Positions 1 through 9,062 of a DNA stretch of 60,983 nucleotides are shown here, in pieces. The DNA is from Bryobacteraceae bacterium CoA2 C42 (lineage in GTDB: Bacteria > Acidobacteriota > Terriglobia > Bryobacterales > Bryobacteraceae). Each line of letters opens with the position of its first letter. The first letter of the stretch is position 1. The notes beneath the pieces were generated by a model, which was not told where the DNA came from, ran no database searches, and saw only the letters and a list, made by a program, of their open reading frames with translations. The DNA lies in assembly GCA_019931245.1 (NCBI GenBank), contig JAINDL010000170.1:1-60983 (forward strand), in the 5' to 3' direction. The position numbers and the translations under genes were made by a program.

Positions 1-1620
1 CTGGTCGCGGACGGCGATGGCGAGGCGGCCGGGTGCGGCGGCGGCGGAAAGTTCGACGCGCGTGTCGGGCGGCGAGTATTTGATGGCGTTGGTGAGTAGG
101 TTGTAGACGGCGTATTCGAGTAATTCGCGGTCGCCTTGGAGGGTAACTTCGGCGGTGGGGTGTAAGTTCAGCGCGATGTTCTTGCGTTCGGCGAGGGGTT
201 TGACGCGGTCGAGGCAGACGGTGAGCAGGGCGGGCACGGGGATGGGGTCCTGTTTGAGCTGCATCTGTCCGGCGCCGAGGCGTTCGACGTCGAGGAAGGT
301 CTGGATCATGCGGGCGAGGCGTTTCGATTCGCTGTTGATCTGGGCGGCTAGCTGTTTTTGCTTCTCCTCGGTGAGTTTGTAGCGGCCCATGAGTTCGCTC
401 GAGCCCTGGATGGCCGTCAGCGGGGTGCGCATTTCGTGGGTGACGAATTGAATCGCCTGCTGGTAGCGGGCGCGTTCGTCTTCGGCGGTGGCGAGGGCGA
501 GGCGCGTGGAAAAGTACTGCCAGGCGGCGGCGACGACGACGGCGAACCAGGCGGCGAGCATGGGCGCGACGTGGGAGAAGATAATGCCGGCCATGAAAAA
601 GATATGCGGGAGGAGGTGGGCGAGGCCAAGCAGGGCGGCGGCGAGGCTGTAGGCGGGCAGGCCGGTGAAGCGCCGGAAGATGAGGGCGGCGCCAGCGACG
701 AGGGCGACCGCGAGGAGCAGGACGAGCGAGGGCGCGGCGTCGGTGAGGAACTGGCCGGTGGCCATGGTTTCGTAGGCGTGGGCGTGGATTTCAACGCCGG
801 GCATGGGCTGCAGCGTCGTGTAGGGCGTCATGAGGCGGTCGCGGACGGCCGATTGGGAGGTGGCGCCGACGAAGACGACTTTGCCGCGGAAGGCTTGGGC
901 GAGGGCGGGGTTAGCCAGGAGGGCTTTGACGGTGACGTGCGGGATGCGGGAGGTTTCGTTGTCGCCGGGCGGGAGGTAGCGGATCCGCATGAGGCGGCCG
1001 CCGGCGAGGGAGGCTGGAATGAGGACACCGCCGACTTCGAGGTCGGAGGGCGATTCGGTGACGGGGCCGCCGCCGGAGGCGAGGCGGAAGGCTTCGAGCG
1101 AGAGGGCCCAGAGACGCTGGCCGGCGGCGCGTTTTTCAAGGGGCATGGCGCGGGACATGCCGTCGCGGGAGTCGGGGTCGGCGTGGACGTGGCCGAGGGC
1201 GGGGGCGACCTTGCGGAACCGCTCCTGCGGGAGTTCCCAGCCATCGGTGGGGGTGAGGACGGCGGGGAGGACGACGTGGGGGAGGAGGGGTTCGAGGGCA
1301 TCGTCGTCGGCGGGGTCGCCGGAGTCGGCGAGGACGACGTCGAGCGCGATGGCTTTGGGTTGGGCGGCGATGACGAGGGCGAGGGATTGGGCGAGGGCGG
1401 CGCGGAGTTTGGAGACGCCGCCGATGGATTTATACGAGGCGTCGTCGATGGCGAGGATAACCGAGGAGGTGGGCCAGGGGGCGGGGCGGTGGAGGCGGTA
1501 GGTCCAGTCGAGGGCGTAGTTGTCGAACTGGGCGCCGAGCGGGGCCCAGGCGACGAGCAGGGCGAGCAGGCCGGCGGCGGCGAGGGCGAGCCAGTACCCG
1601 GTGCTACGGTTTACGGTCAT
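1..1620 (-). CDS. CHASE2-domain sensor histidine kinase (3' end cut by window edge)
   Basis: The frame is open from an ATG at 1620 to base 1, so the C-terminus lies outside the window. After an N-terminal membrane anchor, residues about 25-260 read as a CHASE2 extracellular sensor (phrases such as VILAIDDASYKSIGG and KAIALDVVLADSGDP). Several hydrophobic segments follow at about residues 280-370. The HisKA H-box is THEMRTPLTAIQG with the phospho-acceptor His at about residue 395, and the ATPase N-box is ELLEYAVYNLLTNAIKYS close to the edge. It should sense an extracytoplasmic signal and autophosphorylate; no partner regulator is visible. The start overlaps the end of the upstream M24 peptidase by 17 bases, which suggests translational coupling. 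Confidence 0.85.
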   Translation of the reverse strand, partial: MTVNRSTGYWLALAAAGLLALLVAWAPLGAQFDNYALDWTYRLHRPAPWPTSSVILAIDDASYKSIGGVSKLRAALAQSLALVIAAQPKAIALDVVLADSGDPADDDALEPLLPHVVLPAVLTPTDGWELPQERFRKVAPALGHVHADPDSRDGMSRAMPLEKRAAGQRLWALSLEAFRLASGGGPVTESPSDLEVGGVLIPASLAGGRLMRIRYLPPGDNETSRIPHVTVKALLANPALAQAFRGKVVFVGATSQSAVRDRLMTPYTTLQPMPGVEIHAHAYETMATGQFLTDAAPSLVLLLAVALVAGAALIFRRFTGLPAYSLAAALLGLAHLLPHIFFMAGIIFSHVAPMLAAWFAVVVAAAWQYFSTRLALATAEDERARYQQAIQFVTHEMRTPLTAIQGSSELMGRYKLTEEKQKQLAAQINSESKRLARMIQTFLDVERLGAGQMQLKQDPIPVPALLTVCLDRVKPLAERKNIALNLHPTAEVTLQGDRELLEYAVYNLLTNAIKYSPPDTRVELSAAAAPGRLAIAVRDQ

Positions 1621-2848
1621 GGCGCATGGCTTTTTCGACGGCTTCCGGTTCGCGCGGGAGGGCTTTCGAGAGGAGTTCGCCGCCGGTGGGGGTGACGAGC
1701 ACCATGTCTTCGATGCGGACGCCGAGCGACTCTTCCGGGATGTAGATACCGGGTTCGATGGTGATGACCATGCCGGCTTCGAGCGGGGTTTCCGGCGGGC
1801 CGGGGTCGTGGACTTCGAGGCCGATGTGGTGGCCGAGGCCGTGGGTAAAGTACTTGCCGTAGCCTTTGGCTTCGATGACGCCGTAGGCGATCTTATAAAG
1901 GGAGTTTTCGCCGGTTTTGGCGAGGGTCATGCCGGGGCGGACGGCGGCGATGGCGGCGCGTTGGGCGGCGAGAACGATTTCGTAGATTTCGCGCTGGCGG
2001 GCACTGAACTTGCCGTTGACGGGGACGGTGCGGGTGATATCGGCGGCGTACATGCCGCATTCGGCGCCGACGTCCATGAGGAGGAGTTCGCCGGAGTCCA
2101 TGCGGCGGTCGTTTTTGGCGTAGTGGAGGATGGTCGAGTTGGGGCCGGAGCCGACGATGGGGGGATAGGCGTTGCGTTCGCAGCCGCGTTCGGCGTAGAC
2201 GTTGACCATGGTGGCGCCGATTTGATACTCGAACAGGCCGGCGGTGGCGCGGCGCCAGGCGGCGCGGTGGGCATCGAGGGTGACGTCGACCGAGGCGCGG
2301 AGCAGGCTGATTTCGGCCGGTGATTTGCGCATGCGCAGGGGGAAGAGGAAGGGGGCGGCGTTGTCGAGTTTGCGTTCGCCGGCGAGGCGGCGGAGCAGGT
2401 CGGGGCGGTTGAAGTCGATGAGGCCGTAGATTTTGGGGGCGGAGTCGAGGGCGGTGTAGAAGGTGACTTCGAGCTTGGGCGTGGGCAGGACCTGGGCGAC
2501 GCCGGTGCGGGCGGGGGCGGCGGGGTCGGTGGGGTTGAGTTTCTTGCCGGTGTAGCGTTCGTTGACCTCGGAGGGGGGCGGGAGGAAGAGGTACTCGGCG
2601 GTGGGGGTGAGCAGGAGGGTGGCGCCGGGGTCGGTCCAGCCGGTGAGGTAGAAAAAGTTGGGTTCCTGGAAGAAGCGGTTGCGGAGGTCGCCGCGTTCGG
2701 CTTCGGTGGCGCCAAACAGGACGAGGACGGCTTTGTCTTTGCTGAGGCGTTCGCGGACGGCGGCGCGGCGGGTGCGATACTCGTCGACGGGGACGGCGGC
2801 GGGGAGGAGGGTGGCGAAGAGAAGCAGAAGGGCGGCGGTCGCCTGCAT
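1604..2848 (-). CDS. M24 family Xaa-Pro aminopeptidase, exported
   Basis: A 414-residue metallopeptidase that removes N-terminal residues preceding proline. A hydrophobic N-terminus (QATAALLLLFATLLPAA) looks like a signal peptide. Residues about 20-150 form the aminopeptidase-P N-domain, followed by the pita-bread fold. Its metal ligands are visible in order: Asp in LLMDVGAE, Asp in ADITRTVPV, His in THGLGHHIGLEVHD, Glu in ITIEPGIYI and Glu in VRIEDMVLV. An exported M24 enzyme is common in Acidobacteriota and presumably acts on peptides in the periplasm. It is followed by, and overlaps, the CHASE2 kinase gene. Confidence 0.9.
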   Translation of the reverse strand: MQATAALLLLFATLLPAAVPVDEYRTRRAAVRERLSKDKAVLVLFGATEAERGDLRNRFFQEPNFFYLTGWTDPGATLLLTPTAEYLFLPPPSEVNERYTGKKLNPTDPAAPARTGVAQVLPTPKLEVTFYTALDSAPKIYGLIDFNRPDLLRRLAGERKLDNAAPFLFPLRMRKSPAEISLLRASVDVTLDAHRAAWRRATAGLFEYQIGATMVNVYAERGCERNAYPPIVGSGPNSTILHYAKNDRRMDSGELLLMDVGAECGMYAADITRTVPVNGKFSARQREIYEIVLAAQRAAIAAVRPGMTLAKTGENSLYKIAYGVIEAKGYGKYFTHGLGHHIGLEVHDPGPPETPLEAGMVITIEPGIYIPEESLGVRIEDMVLVTPTGGELLSKALPREPEAVEKAMRHDRKP

Positions 2849-2862
2849 GGAGTCAAGTATAG

Positions 2863-4600
<1,738 letters not shown>

Positions 4601-4615
4601 GAGTTTTCCCTCCCG

Positions 4616-6016
4616 ATGGCACTGCGCTTCTATAACTCGCTTACCCAACAACTCGAACCCTTCGCGCCGCAGGACGGCCGAACGGTGCGGATGTACTGTT
4701 GCGGCCCGACCGTTTATCACTACGCCCACATAGGGAACCTGCGGACGTTCACGTTTCAGGACATCCTGCGGCGCTGGCTGCGGTCTTCCGGCTTCGCGCT
4801 CGACAATGTGATGAACATTACCGACGTTGATGACAAGATCATCCGGGCGGCGATGGGGCAGAGCAAGACGCTGCGGGAGTACACGGCCGAGTACGAAGCC
4901 GCCTTTCTTGAAGATATGGCGACGCTGCGCCTCGAACGGCCCGAACACGTGGTGCGGGCAACCGAGCACATCGGCGAGATGGTGGAGTTGATTCAGCAAC
5001 TCGGCGCCAAGGGCTTAACGTACGAGTCCGACGGGAGTACCTACTACCGGATTGCGCGGTTTCCGGAGTACGGGAAGCTTTCCCACAACGATTTTGGCGG
5101 GATGATTGCCGGGGCGCGCGTGGACGTGGATGAGTACGACAAGGACGACGCGCGCGACTTTGTGCTGTGGAAGCAGAAGAAAGAGGGCGAGCCGAGTTGG
5201 GATACGCCCATCGGCGACGGGCGTCCGGGTTGGCACATCGAGTGCAGCGCCATGGCGATGAAGTATCTGGGTTCGACGCTGGACATTCACGCCGGCGGTA
5301 TCGATCTGCAGTTCCCGCACCATGAGAACGAGATCGCGCAGAGCGAGGCGGTAACCGGCAAGCAGTTTGCGCGCTTCTGGCTGCACGCCGAACACCTGAT
5401 TGTTGAAGGGCAGAAGATGTCGAAGTCGCTCGGCAACTTCTACACGCTGCGGGATCTGCTGGCGCTGGGCTACGCGCCCGAGACGGTGCGCTATCTGTTG
5501 GCAAGCGTGCCGTACCGGAACAAGCTGAACTTCACGATGGACGGCTTGAAGGCCGCGGCCACCGCCATCGAGCGCCTGCGGAACTTTGAGCTGCGGCTGC
5601 GAAGCGAGCGGTTCGCGGACGACAAGAACGCGGCGGCAACCGAACGGGCCGCGGCGGCGACGGCGCGGTTCCGCGAGGCGATGGACGACGATCTGAACAC
5701 GGCCGGGGCGTTGGGGGTGATATTCGAGTTTCTGCGCGATACGAACTCAGCCATGGACGCCGGCCAGTTCGGGATCGAAAACGCGCACGACGGTCTGGTT
5801 TTGCTCTCGCTGTTTGACCGGGTGTTTGACGTTCTGCGGCCAACGGCGACTGCCGGCGGGCTTTCCGATGACGCGGTCGCCGCGCTGGTGGCTGAGCGCG
5901 TGGCGGCGAAAAAGGCCCGGAACTTTGCGCGCGCCGACGAGATTCGCGCTTCGCTCGATGCACAAGGCATTGTGCTCGAAGATACCAAGGACGGCACGCG
6001 CTGGAAGAGAAAATGA
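4616..6016 (+). CDS. cysS: Cysteinyl-tRNA synthetase
   Basis: A class I aminoacyl-tRNA synthetase that charges tRNA-Cys. The 466 residues match the family length. The HIGH signature appears as HIGN at residues 38-41, the zinc-site segment starts at CCGPTVY, the cysteine-specific part contains GWHIECSAM and GGIDLQFPHHENE, and KMSKS is at 267-271. The start ATG follows a weak purine stretch. Its stop overlaps the start of the next gene by 4 bases (ATGA), which ties tRNA charging to a sulfur amino acid enzyme. Confidence 0.98.
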   Translation: MALRFYNSLTQQLEPFAPQDGRTVRMYCCGPTVYHYAHIGNLRTFTFQDILRRWLRSSGFALDNVMNITDVDDKIIRAAMGQSKTLREYTAEYEAAFLEDMATLRLERPEHVVRATEHIGEMVELIQQLGAKGLTYESDGSTYYRIARFPEYGKLSHNDFGGMIAGARVDVDEYDKDDARDFVLWKQKKEGEPSWDTPIGDGRPGWHIECSAMAMKYLGSTLDIHAGGIDLQFPHHENEIAQSEAVTGKQFARFWLHAEHLIVEGQKMSKSLGNFYTLRDLLALGYAPETVRYLLASVPYRNKLNFTMDGLKAAATAIERLRNFELRLRSERFADDKNAAATERAAAATARFREAMDDDLNTAGALGVIFEFLRDTNSAMDAGQFGIENAHDGLVLLSLFDRVFDVLRPTATAGGLSDDAVAALVAERVAAKKARNFARADEIRASLDAQGIVLEDTKDGTRWKRK

Positions 6017-7191
6017 AGATTCAAACCCAAGCCGTGCACGCCGGCGATCGGAAGAAGGCCGGCGCGCACATTCCGGTCACCACGCCGATCTACACGGCGG
6101 CCAGCTACAGCTACGAACAGATTGAAACGACCGACCAGGTTTTCGCTAACGAGCTTCCGGGCTATGCCTACGCGCGCTACGACAACCCGACCAACCACGC
6201 GCTCGAAGAGTTGCTGACAACGCTCGAGGGAGGCGCCGGGTCGCTGGCCTGCGCCACGGGCATGGCGGCGTTGCAGATTGCGATGGCGACGGCGCTGCTC
6301 GACCGGCGAAAGAAGGTGCTGGCGGCGAGCGCGCTCTACGGCGCCACCATCAACCTGCTGATGAATGTGATGGGGCCGTTTGGCGTCGAGACGGCCTTTG
6401 TCGATATCACCAATCCCGAAGCCGTGAAGGCGGCAATCGAGGCCGAAAAGCCCGGCTGCGTCCTCATGGAAACGGTGTCGAATCCGGTGCTGCGCGTGGG
6501 GCCGCTCGACGAGATCGCCCGCATCTGCCGGGAGGCCGGCGTGGCCCTGATCGTCGACAACACGTTTGCGACGCCGCTGCTGGTGCGGCCGCTCGAACTC
6601 GGCGCCCACCTCGTCGTCCACTCGCTGACGAAATATCTGTCGGGTCACGGCGACGTGATGGGCGGGGCCGTGACCGCGGACGAAGCCCACCTGCCCGTGC
6701 TGCGGCAGATGTCGCGGACGGCCGGGCCGACGCTGGGTCCGTTTGAGGCCTACCTGTCGATGCGGGGCATCAAGACTTTCCCGCTGCGGATGGAGCGGCA
6801 ATGCGCCAACGCGGCGGCCGTGGCGCGGTTCCTCCGCGGCCACGCCGCGGTGGACCGGGTCTTCTATCTCGATGACCCGGCGCACGTTGACGCCGCGACG
6901 ATTGCGCGCCTCCTGCCGCCGGGCCAGTTTGGCGCCATGGTGGCCTTTGAGCTGAAGGACGCGGGCACCCCGGAGGTGTTCGCCTTCATGAACCGTCTGC
7001 GCGTGATTGTGAAGGCGACTTCGCTGGGCGACGTTCACTCCATGCTGCTCTACCCGAAGATGGCCTCGCATCGTGACTTGAGTCCCCGGCAGCGGGAGCG
7101 GATGGGGATCAAAGACTCGCTGGTCCGGCTTTCGGTGGGAATTGAAGCGGTCGAAGATATCTGCGCCGATCTCGCGCAGGCCCTCCAATAA
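6013..7191 (+). CDS. PLP-dependent trans-sulfuration enzyme (cystathionine gamma-synthase/lyase or O-acetylhomoserine sulfhydrylase family)
   Basis: A 392-residue Cys/Met-metabolism PLP enzyme. Evidence is the N-terminal QTQAVHAGDRKKAGAHIPVT, YARYDNPTNHALEE, the PLP-proximal SLACATGMAA, DNTFATPLLVRP and the Schiff-base lysine in HSLTKYLSGHGDVMGG (about K207). The family interconverts homoserine esters, cystathionine, homocysteine and cysteine; sequence alone does not separate synthase, lyase and sulfhydrylase. Translational coupling to cysS suggests a role in cysteine or methionine supply. No SAM or T-box leader is seen. A strong hairpin lies just downstream. Confidence 0.92.
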   Translation: MKIQTQAVHAGDRKKAGAHIPVTTPIYTAASYSYEQIETTDQVFANELPGYAYARYDNPTNHALEELLTTLEGGAGSLACATGMAALQIAMATALLDRRKKVLAASALYGATINLLMNVMGPFGVETAFVDITNPEAVKAAIEAEKPGCVLMETVSNPVLRVGPLDEIARICREAGVALIVDNTFATPLLVRPLELGAHLVVHSLTKYLSGHGDVMGGAVTADEAHLPVLRQMSRTAGPTLGPFEAYLSMRGIKTFPLRMERQCANAAAVARFLRGHAAVDRVFYLDDPAHVDAATIARLLPPGQFGAMVAFELKDAGTPEVFAFMNRLRVIVKATSLGDVHSMLLYPKMASHRDLSPRQRERMGIKDSLVRLSVGIEAVEDICADLAQALQ

Positions 7192-7194
7192 AAA

Positions 7195-7225
7195 ATGCCG
7201 CATCCGAAACTACTGGATGCGGCAT
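7195..7225 (-). terminator. Hairpin terminator between the trans-sulfuration gene and the PEP-CTERM gene
   Basis: A perfect 11-bp stem (ATGCCGCATCC at 7195-7205, complement at 7215-7225) with a 9-base loop. Read on the minus strand it is followed by a TTTTTA run, so it should end the transcript of the PEP-CTERM gene (7276-7923). The stem may also stop convergent transcription from the cysS operon, although no T-run follows on the plus strand. Confidence 0.8.
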
Positions 7226-7275
7226 GCGAAGTTAACTAATAGAGGAGAGTACGAACAAGACCGCGGAAAAGCTTG

Positions 7276-7923
7276 TTAGGGGCGCCGCCGGAACAGGCCG
7301 AAGATGCCGAGACCGGCGCCCATGAGGAGATAGGTGCCCGGTTCGGGCACCGGACTGAACGAGGCCGAGAACAGCGTCTGCGAGAAACTCGCGCCGGAGA
7401 CCGGTTCGTAGAAACTACCACTGTCGCTCGATTTGCCTTGACTGTTGGTGACCAACGAGACAGCGGCGTTCAAAATATCGGGGTTGGTTGCACTGGTGGC
7501 CTGGATTCGGCCCGCACCGAAGCCGTCCCCGCCATCGCTGACAACGTCCCAGACGGCGAGTTGGAAAGCCGCCGCCTGCCATCCCTGGGTGATCGTGGAG
7601 GCGAAGGAGTCGTACATCCAACTCAGACGCCCGCCCTGGTTGACCGTTCCGGCGCTCAACTGAACGACGTCCACGGAATCGATCCGCAGAGCCACAAACG
7701 GGTCGGCGCAGAACAGAAGCCCGGATACGCCGGTGCTAAAGCGGACGCCCAACTGGCCCGCATAGATGTCCACCGCCTGTCCATCAAAGGCGAGATTGAC
7801 TGTTTCGAACAACGCGGGTACCGAGGAGTCGTATGTCATTGTGGTCATCGCATGTGCCGATCCAACCGCGATGCCGATCGCTCCGACGAGTTTGAGAAGG
7901 AAGCTTTGCCGTAGGGCTGTCAT
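7276..7923 (-). CDS. PEP-CTERM sorting domain protein
   Basis: A 215-residue secreted protein. The N-terminus has a signal peptide (FLLKLVGAIGIAVGSAHA) and the C-terminus a textbook PEP-CTERM tail: PVPEPGTYLLMGAGLGIF followed by GLFRRRP. Such tails are recognised by an exosortase, which cleaves the protein at the membrane for surface display or release. The middle part (YDSSVPALFETVNLAFDGQ, FCADPFVALR, AFQLAVWDVVSDGG) resembles PEP-CTERM proteins of unknown role. No exosortase gene is in the window, so processing must rely on a distant locus. It has its own terminator. Confidence 0.88.
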   Translation of the reverse strand: MTALRQSFLLKLVGAIGIAVGSAHAMTTMTYDSSVPALFETVNLAFDGQAVDIYAGQLGVRFSTGVSGLLFCADPFVALRIDSVDVVQLSAGTVNQGGRLSWMYDSFASTITQGWQAAAFQLAVWDVVSDGGDGFGAGRIQATSATNPDILNAAVSLVTNSQGKSSDSGSFYEPVSGASFSQTLFSASFSPVPEPGTYLLMGAGLGIFGLFRRRP

Positions 7924-8142
7924 GGGAGTAGTATCTGCCGTGGCTTAGTTTGGGAAAATAGTGCATCGGGTTCAAAAAGTTACACTTACTGGCCTATAGG
8001 AAAATTGATTCAGGCGTACTGGCGCGCCCGTCTGCAAAAGTGGCAATTAGTACTGGTTGAGTGAGGAAAAAGTACTAAAAATCGGGCGATTGTGACAATT
8101 TGTCCCATACAGATGGGGCAGATTGGCCGCCGGTGCACGCCG

Positions 8143-9040
8143 TGAGTCAAAACGTTCCACGACTTCCGAGGGATGGCGCTCCTCGCGTTGGCGCCGGAAT
8201 CTGTATGAACTGCCCGAGCCGGGGGAGCAGGCGAGTTCCTGGGAGCCGGTCTCGACATTTTCGTCCTCGCCATGATTCTGCTCAATGTCGGCGTGGTGAT
8301 CGTGCTGTCCATGCCGAAACGCGCCGCCGAACAGTGGTGGCTGGCGGGCGTCGAGCGGGTTGCTGTGGACATCTCCACGCTCAAGTACCCGGTCCGGCCC
8401 TGGACCTGGCCCTGGACCTGGCCCTGGACCTGCCCCGTGGCCAGCCGCTTCGGCCCGGCCTGGCGCGGACGCCCGCGCCAAATAAAAAGACCGCTGGCGC
8501 TGATCGACCTCGCGGCCGTTCTCCCGTTCTATCTGGCCCCTTTCGCCGATGCCAATACGCTGGTCTTCCGCCTGCTGCGCGTCTACCGCCTCGTGAGCGT
8601 GCTGAAGTTTGGCCGCTACCACACCTCGCTCGGTATCCTCGACCGCGTCGCGCTGTCCCGGGGAGGAGCTGATGAGTTCCCGGCGCTCGTGCTGGTGCTC
8701 GTCTTCATCTCCTCCTCCCTCCTCTATGGCGTCGAGCACGATGCGCAGCCGCGCAGCTGTTGCCAAGTATTCCGTCATCGACGTGGTGGGGGATCGTGAC
8801 GCTGACCACGGTCGGCGACGGGGACGTTTCTCCCACCACGACCCCGGGAAAACTGGTGGCCGGAGTTTCCATACTCCTGGGCGTCGGCCTGTTCGCCCTG
8901 CCCGCCGGAGTGCTGGCCAGCGGCTTTGCCGAGGAGCAGGCGCGGAGTAGCGAGCCACCCTCGCCCCCAAAAACAGTCCGCACTGCGGCAAACAACTTCC
9001 TCAACAAGAGGAGCCGCACCTGCGGGGTTGTGTCTGTTGT
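8143..9040 (+). pseudogene. Decayed voltage-gated potassium channel
   Basis: Pieces of a six-TM Kv-type channel occur in order but in different frames. They are RWRRNLYELPEPGE (N-terminus), then GAGLDIFVLAMILLNVGVVI (S1, after a shift near 8235), ALIDLAAVLPFYLAPFADAN and VFRLLRVYRLVSVLKFGRYH (S3 and S4), then VLVLVFISSSLLYGVEHDAQP (S5). After a shift near 8755 comes WWGIVTLTTVGDGDVSP (pore) with GVGLFALPAGVLASGFAEE (S6). After another shift near 8970 comes a C-terminal PHCGKQLPQQ. The selectivity filter reads TVGDGD instead of TVGYGD. At least three frameshifts make a working product very unlikely. The last piece is in frame with the next gene and can cause a wrong start call there. Confidence 0.85.
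8401..8436 (+). repeat. Three tandem 12-bp units inside the decayed channel gene
   Basis: TGGACCTGGCCC occurs twice in direct succession (8401-8412, 8413-8424), followed by a one-mismatch copy (8425-8436). In the channel frame it encodes repeated WTWP, which breaks the S2-S3 region. It looks like slippage expansion in a gene no longer under selection. Confidence 0.8.
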
Positions 9041-9062
9041 GATAGTGGTTTATCATTTGCTG

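Noticed and set aside
358-1695. 445-codon plus-strand frame rich in Gly, Glu and Asp
   Set aside because: It is the antisense of the CHASE2 histidine kinase; composition is that of a GC-rich mirror frame and no domain is visible.
1927-2856. 309-codon minus-strand frame rich in Ser/Pro/Ala
   Set aside because: Shifted frame inside the M24 peptidase gene; low-complexity.
8760-9062. In-frame upstream extension of the TonB receptor (about 101 extra residues)
   Set aside because: The extra residues are the pore and S6 of the decayed K+ channel; a signal peptide starts at 9063.
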